A stretch of 64,000 nucleotides of DNA from Siphlonurus alternatus (GCA_949825025.1 OX463780.1:29230118-29294117); one strand, 5' to 3'; positions 1 to 30,355 are shown, counted from the stretch's first letter. Program-made: numbers and translations. The notes: generated by a model from the sequence alone, not told the origin.

Positions 1-173
1 ATTGTCAATACAAAAATTAACAGTATTTTTAATCAAAACTTAAAAGAAATTTAAACTGATATGTCAATATTGTTATGACAGATCATCTATTTAATTATCG
101 TCAGCTTTTAAACTATTTCTACACATTTTAAATTTAAGTATGCTTGTGCCACCTGACTCGTGCAGTCAGCTGT

Positions 174-10403
<10,230 letters not shown>

Positions 10404-10421
10404 CGCGGCTACTCGACTAGG

Positions 10422-10426
10422 ACTGA
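10422..10426 (-). promoter_or_regulatory. Initiator-like TCAGT upstream of ASPG
   Basis: The minus strand reads GATCAGTCC about 20 nt before the ASPG start codon. This matches the arthropod initiator TCAGT. No TATA box is evident, so the start would be TATA-less. The call rests only on motif and position. Confidence 0.35.
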
Positions 10427-10495
10427 TCGGTTGACGTGCTGCTGCAGTGCCGCTTAGTGTCGATATGTCACTAGGGGTGGCGTGACGGAAGCTGA

Positions 10496-12621
<2,126 letters not shown>

Positions 12622-12693
12622 AGGTCCCACCGAGATTTGAACTCGGATCGCTGGATTCAGAGTCCAGAGTGCTAACCATTACACCATGGGACC
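12622..12693 (-). tRNA. tRNA-Gln(CUG), copy 1
   Basis: The 72-nt sequence folds as a full cloverleaf: acceptor GGTCCCA with matching GGGACC plus discriminator T, D-arm TGTAATGGTTAGCA, anticodon loop ACTCTGAAT with CTG, and T-arm with B box GGTTCAAATCC-like GAGTTCAAATCTC. There is no intron. A T6 run lies just downstream on the minus strand as an RNA polymerase III terminator. It differs from the copy at 33740-33811 only in one acceptor base pair. Confidence 0.96.
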
Positions 12694-13041
12694 CGTTATT
12701 AGAAGGCCAAGTTTTCTCTGTACTTAACCTTTTAATCAAACTTAATAAAAAAAATGATAATTTAATGTGTCGTTTGATATTATAACATTCCGTACAGAAA
12801 ATTTTATAACATTGTTTATATTCAATCAAATATTTTTATTCAATATTTCCTTGAAGCTTTCCCCTTCCACGCCTTCCATGAGCCACGCCCCTTTGTTTAT
12901 CGTTACTCATGTGTTGAGCGCGTAAAGTTTAAAAGTTTTCTGCGGCAGGCGAAACCAAAGTAGAGGAGAGGAACTTAGAGGCGAAACGAAAGCTCCAACG
13001 CAAGAACTCGATCGCGCTCGCGGATCCGTATCACTTCACAA

Positions 13042-13682
13042 CAGGGACCGGATGCACGCGTTTTTTTCGTGCATCCGAGATGCGCATCCGGATGCAAATT
13101 AATTTTTCGTGCATCCATGGATGCGCATCCGAATGCAAATTTATTTTTCATGCATCTGGGATGCGCATCCGGATGCAAATTTATTTTCCATGCATCTGAG
13201 ATGCGCATCCGGATGCATTAATTTTTTCCCGTGCATCTGGGATGCACGGATGCGGATGCAAGCCCATTTTTGCGCATCCGTGTGCATCTTGCATCCGCAT
13301 CCGATCTTTGGTTTTTATAATACACTTTTTGTTTCTTGTAATTTTTAAACGACAAGTGGCAAATAAAGTTAAAAAATATGCCTCGTGTTAAAGATTTATT
13401 TAGAGGCAATTAGCAAAAAACCTGATAAAAAAGAGAAAAAAAAAAGTGTTAAATGGATGCAAATTTATTTTTCGTGCATCCGTGGATGCGCATCCGGATG
13501 CAAATTTATTTTTCATGCATCTGGGATGCGCATCCGGATGCATTTATTTTCCCCCGTGCATCTGGGATGCGCATCCGGATGCATTCATTTTTTCCTGTGC
13601 ATCTGGGATGCACGGATGCGGATGCAAGCCCATTTTTGCGCATCCGTGTGCATCTTGCATCTGCATCCGCATCCGATCCCTG
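13042..13682. mobile_element. hAT-like non-autonomous element made of GCATCC tandem repeats
   Basis: Terminal repeats CAGGGACCGGATGC and GCATCCGATCCCTG are flanked by a perfect 8-bp duplication CTTCACAA (13034-13041 and 13683-13690), diagnostic of hAT-type insertion. Inside are two blocks (about 13055-13305 and 13453-13678) of roughly 40-55-bp units carrying GATGCGCATCCGGATGC and AAATTTATTTTTC. Between them is a short unique part with a 12-codon fragment (MPRVKDLFRGN then stop). The open frames across the blocks are repeat artefacts. Confidence 0.85.
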
Positions 13683-13879
13683 CTTCACAATAATTAAATG
13701 CACTGCGCGCCTCAAGGCTTATGCGACTACAAACTATACAAACCAATATTTAAGATGATTAGAATGAATACCTTATTATACTTTCTCCTTAATTCTTAGA
13801 TTTTATGTTACAATTAAGTTTAGTGCATATATCTGCTGGCTATAAAGATTCGAGTCTTTAATAAAAAGAGCTAATATTA

Positions 13880-13982
<103 letters not shown>

Positions 13983-14179
13983 CTGACAATGAGTTTATTG
14001 CATATTGCAGATATATATTTACTTACTGAATTTATACGGCATGATATTAATTATATTATAGTCTCGCGAGATCATCATGGCACAAATAAATGCTTCTTGA
14101 CGAGTTTTGATTGAAGCCAGCCATATATATGCATTATATATAGCTATAAAACATTTAAAAAAATTTTTCTTAACAAAAA

Positions 14180-14186
14180 AAAATAT

Positions 14187-14233
<47 letters not shown>

Positions 14234-14545
14234 TTAAATCTTTCATAGGCTGAAAATACAATAAAAGATAGAAACATGTGAGCCTATGGGGCAAATAGAA
14301 ACGGCTGCTGAAACAACCAAATCACTATACAGTGTCTATTCACCTAATTAAACAAGAACATGAAAAAGCAGAAATATATACAATATATACAAAAATAAAA
14401 CCAATAAGAAGCATAAACAATTAGACTGCCCAGTAGAATTACATAAAATTTAGAAATTAATTACATATATCAAAAGGGAGAGGCATTGAATTAAACATCT
14501 TAGCAGCTCGCGGGAAATAAGAAGTAGCATATATAATATAATTTT
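14180..14545 (-). mobile_element. LINE 3'-end remnant with (AAAT)n tail
   Basis: On the minus strand a short frame ends with YFPRAAKMFNSMPLPFDIC followed by stop, typical of the tail of LINE reverse transcriptases. A 3'UTR and an AAAT tail (TTTA run at about 14186-14236) follow. It is 5'-truncated and non-functional. Confidence 0.6.
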
Positions 14546-15107
14546 CATTTATTCCGATTGATATGAGGGTATAGTTTTCTATTAGTATTCATTTTTCTCT
14601 TCTAATTCACATCTAAAAGTACGATATATGCATCATCCATATAAAATATATCATCCATGAAGAATATAATATTTAATTAATATATGTAATAAAATCTAGT
14701 ATTGTTCTTAATTTTAATGCTGATCATGCAAGATTACGTCATTATTTTACAAGAAGAACGCAAGAAATGTTAATTTACAGCAAACTTATATTTTTATTTT
14801 TTTTTTTATTTTAAATCATTTGGCTTGTACAGAGACAAACATTGATCAAGTCAAAACTTATTATAAAACTAAAATTAAATTATACATATATATTATACAA
14901 GGACAAAACAAAGACACAAAACCTATCTAATAAATTATTCATTAATTACGTAACAATTATAATGGCAAATAAACTAACTTCAATACTTTCTGGTAATTTA
15001 CTACTAAAAAAATATTTAGAAAAGATATACTTGCAGAACTGGTCAAGAAGCATTTCTACAAAGAGGCGCAAAATTTTATTAATATATTTCCTATTCTGAT
15101 TTAAGAT

Positions 15108-15524
15108 TTAAGGGTAAGCTTGGGAAACAGCCCCCCCCCCCCCCCAAAAAAAATAAAAAAAAAAAAAAAAACACCATGAAAATTATGGAAAAAAAAATTA
15201 AGAAGGTTCTCCTCTATCAAAAATATCAAGTATAAATTCGGGCCACTTTTTGAGTTATGAATTTTTAAAGTTGACATGCAACTTAAGTTGCATGTCAACT
15301 TAAAATTTAACATGGATAAATGGAACTTCCATGTTAAATTATAGTAAAACTTTAAAAATGCATAACTTAAAAACTAGCTCGAATTTGTGTACCTGATATT
15401 TTAGCTACTGGATAGAGGATGTAGATGAGAAAATTTTAATTTTTTTTTCATAATTTTCATGTATGGGATTTCTTTTTAATTTTAACATTAATTGGGCGTG
15501 TTTTTACCTTATATGCACCCTTAA
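15108..15524. mobile_element. TTAA-flanked palindromic MITE, divergent copy
   Basis: It starts TTAAGGGTAAG and ends CACCCTTAA. The inner part is a long palindrome sharing with the copies at 20672, 21081, 24522 and 55629 the blocks TGTTCTCCTCTA, AAAATATCAGGTA, TTTTTGAGTTATGAATTTTT and TTAACATTGGGCG, in variant form. C and A homopolymers have expanded near the left end. It is non-coding. Confidence 0.6.
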
Positions 15525-15670
15525 TAAATTATGATGCAGCTAAATTGAAAATATAATTATTGCACCAATTTTGATTCTTGAATTATTGATACAGTAGTAA
15601 ATGATCTCCCTATGGCCCATAGTCACAATTTGTTAAATATAACTAATCTTGCAAAAAAAAAAAAAAAAAA

Positions 15671-15831
15671 AAGTCATCTTTGCCATCTTGTTTAAAATTT
15701 ATTTAAATAAAAGTTACGTTTCCCCGTTTACGAGTTTTCCAAACTCTTAGGGTGTATTGACTGTATTGTAATAATAGTCTATGTAAAGTATCATATAAAT
15801 GTTTTTCTGAATAAACACATTTGAAAAAAAA
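15671..15831 (+). mobile_element. Poly(A)-tailed retroposon, copy 2
   Basis: It shares GCCATCTTGT, CGTTTACGAGTT, TATTGTAATA and TTCTGAATAAACACAT, followed by an A-run, with the copy at 7811-7966. The family is unidentified. A 19-nt A-run immediately upstream may belong to an older insertion. Confidence 0.5.
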
Positions 15832-16066
15832 TATAATGATATATTACATAATAATACATACACTATATATATTTTATTAATATATAATGTAACTATAAAT
15901 ACTATAATTTAACTGAAACTCGTTCATTATAATTTCGGTCTTAATATTTGCATGAATTGCATGTAAATGCATAATATATGAAGAGCAGATTTTTCTCCCA
16001 TTATATAAATGTATTAAGTTTTGTTTATACATTAAAAATAACCCCGATTAATGACTCAAAATGGCC

Positions 16067-16240
16067 GGGGGACATTCACAAAGTACCCCAACTTTAGCCC
16101 CAAGTTTTATCCCTGGTACTAAACAGGGTGCTAAACTAGGAGCTAAACATATGGTTAGCCCCTGGTTTAGCACCATGTTTAGTACCAGGGATAAAACTTT
16201 GGGGCTGAAGTTGGGGTTAAAGTGCTTTGTGAATGCCCCT
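16067..16240. mobile_element. Small foldback element with GGGG(C/A)ATTCAC ends
   Basis: The ends GGGGGACATTCACAAAG and CTTTGTGAATGCCCCT pair, and the pairing continues inward through CCCCAACTTTAGCCCCAAG and TTTATCCCTGGTACTAAAC with few mismatches. It is a near-complete 174-bp hairpin. No clear target duplication is seen. Confidence 0.75.
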
Positions 16241-16515
16241 CAATATTTACTATATAGAGATGAATTATATACAATTAAAACAAAATGTTACATGCATGAC
16301 TCAGCATTGACCCATATAATATATGTATATCACATTAACCTTCGTTGTAACAAAATTATTTACTATATACAAATCATTTATTATATATACAATAGCTCGT
16401 ACCCACGATCTCTTCATTTTTTTTTTATCTGGCATGCTCGCGTACTTGGCCCTATTAATGTCGATCCTGGTGTGAGATCGAGGTAAGGCCGCTCCAGAGA
16501 AAGCTCGGTCGGTGC

Positions 16516-16520
16516 TCAGT
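16516..16520 (+). promoter_or_regulatory. TCAGT initiator-like motif before the WAP-domain gene
   Basis: CTCAGTCG lies 7 nt before the start codon. If it is the true initiator, the 5'UTR would be extremely short. The call is weak and based on motif only. Confidence 0.2.
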
Positions 16521-16526
16521 CGCTCG

Positions 16527-23339
<6,813 letters not shown>

Positions 23340-23401
23340 ATGTGTGTTATTTCTTTCAATTTGTTCTACTTGATTTTCTAGTGCCCAACGGTTTCAATTT
23401 G

Positions 23402-23734
23402 AATGGACAACTTGCTTGAAAATTGTTTATTGCAGAAATAAATAAAAGGTACCAAATTATGCTACCCTGAATTTTTCCAGATTTTTTCGAGTTCCAGAAC
23501 TATTTTTAAGTAATTATTGAAAGTGCGGCCGCGCCCCCTGCAGGCGTCAATAGGCGTGTAGGTGCTATCCTTTTTATTAAGGATTCAGGGGTGCCAACTT
23601 AACTTGCAGAACTTTCAACAACTATTTAAAAATAGGTCCTGTACTCAAAAAGGATCTGAAAAAATTCAGAGTAGCATAATTTGGTACCCTCTATTTATTT
23701 CTGCAATAAAAAATTTGCATGCAGGTTGTCCATT
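23402..23734. mobile_element. Palindromic MITE between the convergent WAP and RpS29 genes
   Basis: Outer arms are AATGGACAACTTGC and GCAGGTTGTCCATT. The inner arms carry ATGCTACCCTGAATTTTT, AACTATTTTTAA and ATTGAAAG, facing their complements. The core is shared with elements at 44830-45160 and 54709-55027. The left arm contains AATAAATAAA at 23437-23446, the first good polyadenylation signal after the WAP stop codon at 23339. Confidence 0.8.
23437..23446 (+). promoter_or_regulatory. Candidate polyadenylation signal for the WAP-domain gene
   Basis: Overlapping AATAAA hexamers lie about 100 nt after the stop codon, within the left arm of the MITE. The position is suitable; usage is inference. 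Confidence 0.45.
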
Positions 23735-23816
23735 GTGGTACGATTGCTACGATATGTTTCTAAAATTTAAAAACAAAAGGGCTCAAACCACTTTCATTTT
23801 ACGTTAAAGCAAAACA

Positions 23817-23822
23817 TTTATT
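23817..23822 (-). promoter_or_regulatory. Candidate polyadenylation signal for RpS29
   Basis: AATAAA on the minus strand about 235 nt after the RpS29 stop codon. It lies about 80 bp from the MITE boundary, so the two convergent transcripts end close together. Confidence 0.5.
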
Positions 23823-24055
23823 CTATTTCTGGCTTATGTTAACATAATCCAACTCTAATTATTTGTACATAATATTTTAAGTAATAAATTAAAAGGAGTA
23901 CTGTCTATACTAAATAAAAAGTGTGCCAATGTGTTGTTTCAGATGTATTGACGGACAATGTAGATACAATTATACATGTTATGTATTATTTAAATTGAAA
24001 TAAAAAAAATTACATTGAATGTAAAAACACTTGAAACACGATGAATGATTTTAGT

Positions 24056-27000
24056 CTAGTCCAGCTGAAAAAGAAGAGAAGAATTGTATTAATTATTTGA
24101 ATCCAGTCCACTAATAAAATTCATAGCATGTTGCTAGAATTATTTAATGCCTGCGATAGCTTATTTAAAAAAATTCTTTAGGTACGCATTTTTTTCATAC
24201 TGTAGATATGCATGGGGGAAAAAATCTAAGTAATGAAATTAACAGATTTAATTAACCTACTGTATGCAGTAAATCCACCAATTTATCATTATGGCCGACA
24301 GTGCTGATCCAATATTTCAGTCCAGTTACAGATTTGGTATAATAACAAGTAAGATGGTTGGTTGGTTGGTTGGTTTGGTTACCAATGGCGGAACTTGTTT
24401 TTCAACATTGTTCACAGTGCTCTCTGGGGCTCCTAATACCCAGTCTGCACGCCAGACAGTTAAGTACGATGGCATCAGTAAGATGACTGATGCCTAACAA
24501 ATGTTACCGTTAAAATATGTTTTAAGGGTAAGGTAACGCCACCAATGTTAAAAAAAATCCCTCTCACAAAAATTCTGAAAAATTTTTAAAATGTTCTCCT
24601 CTATACCCCCTATCAGTACCTAAAATATCAGGTATACAAATACGATCTAGTTTTTGAGTTATAAATTTTTAAAGTTGACTACTTTAACATGGAGAAATGA
24701 AACTCCCATGTTAAATTGGTCAACTTTAAAAATTCATAACTCAAAAACTAGATCGTATTTGTATACCTGATATTTTAGCTACTGATAGGGGGTGTAGAGG
24801 AGAACATTTTAAATTTTTTTCAGAATTTTTGTGAGAGGGATTTTTTTTAACATTGGTGGCGTTACCTTACCCTTAAATAAATACTTACAACAAATTAATC
24901 ATTCATGAACAACCAAATTTTTTTCTAATAATTTAGGTTGTAGTGAAAGCAATACAAGTTTTAGATTATGGACGGAAGGAGGAGAAAAGGGGCACCGCTC
25001 TTTAATTTTAAAGCGGAATTTTACCAGCATGATGTAAGTTTGACATCATGACTTGGAATTTTTACTATGCTCAACTAAAGTCAGAACTTGCCCAAGGCTA
25101 GCATAGACAGTGCTAAACTCAAATCAAATTAATATTTCTAAGAAAGAATGTCTGAAGATCGACTTGGTTTCATTTTGAGTTTTTATCATTTTCAGAGAGG
25201 CACCATAGTTATTATTTAAAATGCGCATATTCATTTATTTTAAGGATTACTGTTTATATAAAGACTAGAACTATGCACTTTTGATTCTGACTACTTGAAG
25301 TAATTGTGTTTACCAATTTAATTTGGCGTTACATTATTCCTAGACTTCTAGTTTGGGAACCAACATTGCATTTTAAATCTGCTTCTACTGTACTAAATAG
25401 TTTCTGGAACTAACTCAGTTAAAAAAAGGCTGGTCTCTCAGGGTGCTCACCTTCTTGAATCCAATGTCGGTGGCGTACTCCCTGAAGCACTGTCTGCACA
25501 GGTTTAGGCCGTACTTGCGGATCAGACCGTGCCTATTGGCGCACGCCCGGCTGAAACATAATGTATTGAGTTAGTTCACTGACAACTGTGACTCGAAGGA
25601 TCTGCAAAAGGGGCCAGGAACTTTGAGTCAAGCTAAATGCATGGGATTACAACTGGACTAATGCACAATGGAAGACCAAAATATGCAGGATTTTATTTGA
25701 TAATAAGACAAAACATTTTAATTTTGGTAATTTTATGGACAATAAGAAAACGTTGCTTCAGTGTTAAAATATTAATGAATGGAGAGAAATTACACTTATG
25801 AGAAGAATTTTAATAACCATCTAAGGTTCAATAATTAATTTATATTATAGCAATAGTGGTTGGTGAAGTAAGCATCTACTTTTACTGGACTGGTTACTAA
25901 AGAATCAACCGAGGCACTATGCAGTCACCTATAGAGGCTTCATGTGTTCCACGGTGGGAAAATTTTCTCTTTAAGCCGTCATGTTAGAAATTTGAATTTT
26001 TTATCAGTAATAAGTGTTAAAGCTTTTCATTTAACACAGTCTCCTACCTACCCATTTACTATCAGAACCAAAAAGGTGTGCCCCTGAACAGCATATAACT
26101 CCCATAAGGAGAGGGGCACACCTTTTTGGTTCCGATAGTAGGGGTCTTTTGATAATGAATCAAGAGCTTATTTTCCACTAAAAAATTTCTTTAATGCCAA
26201 AAAAGCAATTTCGTATTTTTTTTTTACGTAAGTTTGGATAGGATGGTGGGAACACCACAAAATCAGCTGACTTGAAGCCTCTATTCTTTATTTCACTGCT
26301 TGCTGCCTATGCATACGAATATTTAACACAGCATTTTTCTGCATAGAGGGGGAATCTTTACATATTAAACACCATTTAGTTAAAGTCAAACAAATGAGAC
26401 TGTCAGCTTGAAAACTGGCTCTGCGCTTTCTAATAAGGGTTATATTTCTTATCACAACGCCTGAAACATAGCTTTTATCAGAAACGGCAAAGAACTTTTT
26501 TTTTTAATTAGCTGGAATGTTTGCCTGTACAGCATAGACCTGGTCAATTTCCTCAGGATTTGTGGTAAGGTCAGCAACCCCAGGTGAATTCCCCAGTGAG
26601 GCCTTCAGCCTGGTTTACGCAGACGCAAAAAAAAAAACTTCTGCGTCAAGCGTCTAGAGTCAAGATTTGGTCTGCTCTTGCACAAGCATTTTTCATGCTT
26701 CTTGTACTACATCGGCAGTTATCGGTCACGCTCGCTTGATTTTTTCTTCTCCTTACGACTTCGTAATAATTTGGCAGTTGTCTGCACTTCTCGGGATCAC
26801 AATTCTTTCGGTCAGTTAATTTTTTTTTTTTTTTTCAGCTTCTGAGAGAGCTGAAGACATTTTACAACTTTTAAATTCAATATTGAATCAAAACAATTTT
26901 TCGTTTTCTTTCAAAATCAAAAGAAGACTTTCACAGTTTTGGCGCAATTTCATTGTTTTGAAATGCGCGCATCTCATTGGTCGGGGGGCGGGGCAGACGC

Positions 27001-28492
27001 AGAAGCAAAAGTTGAGAGTTGGTCTTGCGTCTGCTTCTTGCGTTTGGCGTCTGGATGCATAAACCATGCCATAAGGTAACACGTACTTTAACTCTAGCGT
27101 CTGAGGCAGAAGTTTTTTTTTTGCGTCTGCGTAATTGCCGTAATTAAGCCTTTCAGGGCCTCTGTTTCTAGGACATGCATCTTAGAGGGAGCCCTATATT
27201 CCTCAGAGGTTTTTGTCAGTGAAGCTGCCTACTGAGGGGGACGCTTGCAGCCCTCAAAGGCGGTGACGCCAGCCTATTGAAATGCTTGCACACTCACTCA
27301 TAGGACTCACAAGAGGAAGCTTTCCTCAATCATCCTGAGTACGGGGATGGAAGGATATAGGATTATAGGATGAACAAGGTAAGGGTTAAAGCTGACAGTC
27401 TCAAATAATTCCTTCAGTTTATAAAGAAGCTTTCACATAAAAAAAAATCAAGCTCGATTGTCTTGATTTCCTTAGATTGAATTTTGTAGCAAATTTTGAT
27501 ACATAACCAGTATGTGAAAGTTTTTTAAGAGAAAACTAATCTTTCTAATTAATACAGTAACACAATAAATTATTGCAGACATATTGTGCCAAAGAATGAA
27601 GCATAATTATTATGCATATTACTGTATGTAAAGGTGCTTTCACCTAGTTCGAAATTGCTATGAAATCATGCCACAACACGCCATAGCAAATGTTGTCGAT
27701 TATGCATTATATATGCTGCAGCATGCTGTATAACCTTGCGATTCCCTGTGGCACTCCATAGAAAAATGAAACTCGTCTTGATTTTTCTACGGCATTAACA
27801 TGATTTTTCGACGTAGTAGCCACAGACAAACAAAATATACGTGACAAACTTGCGGAGTTTCTATGGACTCTGTAATAATTTTGGGTTGCGGTCATATACT
27901 GTCCAGTATATATGCATATGATATGTGCATTTGCATACTACACAACTATGCATATGCATAATATATGAATCCCCCTCCTTAGGAAAGTCCAATTAATAAG
28001 TTTTATTTATTTACTGTCGAAAATGAGACATATGAACTTAACAGTATTACTCAAAACTCAGAAGGACCAGTCAGCCTTTGACAGGAATGACAGGATGGGA
28101 CATCATGGGAGTCATGGGACTGCATGGGAGGCTCCCAAAAAAGGGACAGGGGCATGTGTGTGAAGACACTGACGACCCCGCGTTTGTTGTGCATGTAATA
28201 CACCCGCTAATATTCATACACACTTATCACTAATAGCAAAGAAAAATAAGGCATTATTCTTTGAGGCAAGTTATATCGCTATCCTTAAACGTGTCAAACA
28301 CTTCGACGAAAGAAGACACACAAAATGACCACGTGTGAGACGGCCTGTCCGTGGCGCAAATTATTTGCCAAATTATAATATTTTTACAGGCAGATTAGTC
28401 GAAAAAAATATTTGTGAATATGACACTTACCAAGACCTGGAACCCTGACCATATTTTCGGGGGTGAGAGTACCAAATGTTTTGGAAACCCAT
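24056..28492 (-). CDS. RpS29: 40S ribosomal protein S29 (uS14), three exons
   Basis: Exons 28492-28431, 25550-25451 and 24064-24056 join to 171 nt, giving exactly 56 aa plus stop, the universal eukaryotic S29 length. All junctions are GT-AG. The protein starts [18 protein letters not shown] and contains the zinc ribbon CRAC...NLCRQC (C-x2-C-x14-C-x2-C) around HGLIRKYGL, ending IGFKKLD. It is a component of the small-subunit head near the decoding site. The last exon contributes only Leu, Asp and the stop codon. A pyrimidine stretch TTTCTCTT on the minus strand at 28528-28535, upstream of the ATG, could be a 5'TOP-like start. The gene is divergent from SWI5 and convergent with the WAP gene. 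Confidence 0.97.
24354..24453 (-). mobile_element. 5'-truncated tRNA-Glu-type SINE, copy 2
   Basis: The minus strand matches the last roughly 100 bp of the SINE at 59125-59435: GCGTGCAGACTGGGTATTAG, GAGCCCCAGAGAGCACTGTG, AACAATGTTGAAAAACAAGT, ending in an AACCAACC tail. The tRNA-like head is missing. Confidence 0.85.
24522..24876. mobile_element. TTAA-flanked palindromic MITE, 355 bp, copy 3
   Basis: Same ends, length and near-identical sequence as the copy at 20672-21026. It lies in RpS29 intron 2. The high similarity suggests recent mobilisation of both. Confidence 0.9.
26058..26140. repeat. Perfect-arm hairpin, AACCAAAAAGGTGTGCCCCT
   Basis: CTATCAGAACCAAAAAGGTG followed by TGCCCCT pairs with AGGGGCACACCTTTTTGGTT, CCGATAG across a loop of about 25 nt. 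A single mismatch is seen. It is probably a tiny foldback element in RpS29 intron 1. Confidence 0.7.
26614..27134. mobile_element. DNA transposon remnant with TTACGCAGACGCAAAA ends
   Basis: TTACGCAGACGCAAAAAA...CTTCTGC at the left mirrors GCAGAAG...TTTTTTGCGTCTGCGTAA at the right. GCGTCTG-like subrepeats recur inside. About 520 bp with no transposase. It lies in RpS29 intron 1. Confidence 0.65.
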
Positions 28493-28803
28493 GTTTACAG
28501 ATTGGTAGCTTTACGACAGCAGACGACAAGAGAAATGGCGGCGTTCACGGAAGTGACGTAAAAAGAATGTTATACGCTGAAAGTTGTATAGGTGGCAGCA
28601 CTATGCAGATTGTCACAAAATTGGCGCGTAATGTTTGGAGTCAGCTGATTTTGACAAGATAAACAAATAACAGTTTATTTTTTTCTTTCCTGTTTCTTTT
28701 AATGTTCATTGATACCTCAATACTTAGGTAAGTAATTGATTATATACAACTTAATATTATGATAGTAATGAAGTTTACATTCTAGGTAAAATATACGCTT
28801 GAC
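28493..28803. promoter_or_regulatory. Bidirectional promoter region between RpS29 and SWI5
   Basis: Only 311 bp separate the divergent start codons. The RpS29 side has a pyrimidine stretch (28528-28535, minus strand) suited to a 5'TOP mRNA start. The SWI5 side has a possible 58-bp 5'UTR intron: donor TTAGGTAAGT after 28727, acceptor TTCTAG ending 28785. CpG-containing sequence (GTGACGTAA, GGCGGCG) lies between. Shared control is inference from spacing. Confidence 0.6.
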
Positions 28804-29061
28804 ATGGCTTCAAACTCTGAAAACTGCAACGCAAATTTGCGGTCAAAGATCGAAGCCCTTGAAGCAGAGGATGCAAGATTAGATACAGAGCTCAAGCGAC
28901 TCGCGACTACTGACCAAAAGAGTCGTCATATCAAGGACTTGCACGAGTACAACGAGGTGAAGGACGCAACGCAGGCAGTCCTGGGAGTCTTGGCGACCTA
29001 TGAGGGCGTCACGGTAGGTGAACTGCACAAGAAGTATTTACCCAATGTAAAGGACCCGTGA
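28804..29061 (+). CDS. SWI5: DNA repair protein SWI5 homolog
   Basis: A single-exon 85-aa frame. With its partner SFR1, SWI5 promotes RAD51 filament function in homologous recombination, in the nucleus. The first half is a charged coiled coil (KIEALEAEDARLDTELKRL). The conserved C-terminal block contains LHEYNEVKDATQAVLGVLAT and GVTVGELHKKYLP, matching the SWI5 signature of a helix, LHxYN-DxKD, then GxTxxELxxxF/Y. The length is typical of short SWI5 proteins. The start follows a possible 5'UTR acceptor and is the first ATG in the spliced leader that stays open. AATAAA at 29444-29449 is a plausible end, which would place the (TA)n tract inside the 3'UTR. Confidence 0.9.
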   Translation: MASNSENCNANLRSKIEALEAEDARLDTELKRLATTDQKSRHIKDLHEYNEVKDATQAVLGVLATYEGVTVGELHKKYLPNVKDP

Positions 29062-29195
29062 CTCCCTTTGCCGTGTGAGATAATTTAGCTGTGGTACGTG
29101 TTATTGATTTCGAACATTAAGAATTTTGATGACAAAAAGACAAGCTGCATTGAAAATATTCAATATGTTCCAGACCCATCATAGTTTTTTTTTTA

Positions 29196-29205
29196 TATAT
29201 ATATA

Positions 29206-29299
<94 letters not shown>

Positions 29300-29317
29300 T
29301 ATATATATTTATATATA

Positions 29318-29390
<73 letters not shown>

Positions 29391-29392
29391 AT
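29196..29392. repeat. Compound (TA)n / TATATT microsatellite, about 195 bp
   Basis: TA runs with short ACACA and TTTATA interruptions, about 135 bp after the SWI5 stop codon. Open frames across it (IYIYIY) are artefacts. Confidence 0.95.
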
Positions 29393-29449
29393 ATACTTTT
29401 ACTGTACCATGCAGTTTTAATTGTGTTAAAATATAAATATTGCAATAAA

Positions 29450-30272
29450 ATGTAGTGGACCAATTAATTAAAAATACATTATGTAACAAAATTATGCAAA
29501 TTTTTGTTCCTGTGGTGATCTGTGCCTACATAAGTCTTATAATAATCATATATATGAAATATTCAAATTTTTAAAAGTTGTTTGCCTTGAATATATTTAA
29601 CATTAATATTTATTCATATTATATAATATATTCCTATTCATCAGTAGAGTTAGTAGTTAGTACAGCTAGTTTATTATAATATAATTGTATTATACACATC
29701 CATATATTATATTAAAATATGTCAATGTGTGTAATATTATTTATATTATCACAGTGTGATATATACAGTATATATGCATATATATTAAATCATATATTGT
29801 ATTTTATAATATGCTTTAGAAATAATATCGCTGCCTATATTTTTTTTACATGTATTATTCTTTTAATATTATAATTATGCTATATATTTATAACCATTGT
29901 AGTATTTTTATTGTAACTATAATATTATACCGAAAATATCGGAGGTCACTCTGCTCACTAAAAAAAGACTTTAAATTAATAAAATTTATGACAATATTTT
30001 TTACATATTAATCTACTCTACAAAAAGCCTTTGTCATTTCATTATATATATATATATATATATTAAAAACCTACAGTATTATAATTATTGTTCTATATAA
30101 GTTAATTATTATTTTAAAGTATCATAGCTTTTTAATAATTTCAATTAATGGATTATTGCACAAAAGCAATGATTCAATATTACTCAGCTAGTATATGAAA
30201 GAATATAGAACACACCATAAAGATGCAACGTGGCAAACATAATATAGAATCTTGCAACTAAACTCTACACAC
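29450..30272. other. AT-rich DNA, no gene seen
   Basis: Short TA microsatellites and A/T runs only. No coding signal on either strand. Confidence 0.7.
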
Positions 30273-30355
30273 CTATTGAGTCCCCGATTCTTCAGCTGAT
30301 ACGTTTGCACAAGAGACTGATGGCCTGTGAGGGCGAAGTCATCATCACTCACGCA
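30273..30355 (-). CDS. Orphan internal exon, protein not identified
   Basis: 83 nt on the minus strand bounded by acceptor CCGCAG and donor AG|GTGTGT. Read at phase 0 it gives CVSDDDFALTGHQSLVQTYQ, LKNRGLN. GC content, CpG use and residue mix look coding against very AT-rich flanks. No partner exon was located, so the gene cannot be assigned. The exon does not belong to SWI5, which lies on the other strand. Confidence 0.4.

Noticed and set aside
13109..13758. Several overlapping open frames with repeated CASGMHIRMQ-like residues
   Set aside because: They are translations of the GCATCC minisatellite in all frames.
29126..29463. Open frames of alternating Ile-Tyr
   Set aside because: They are translations of a (TA)n microsatellite.
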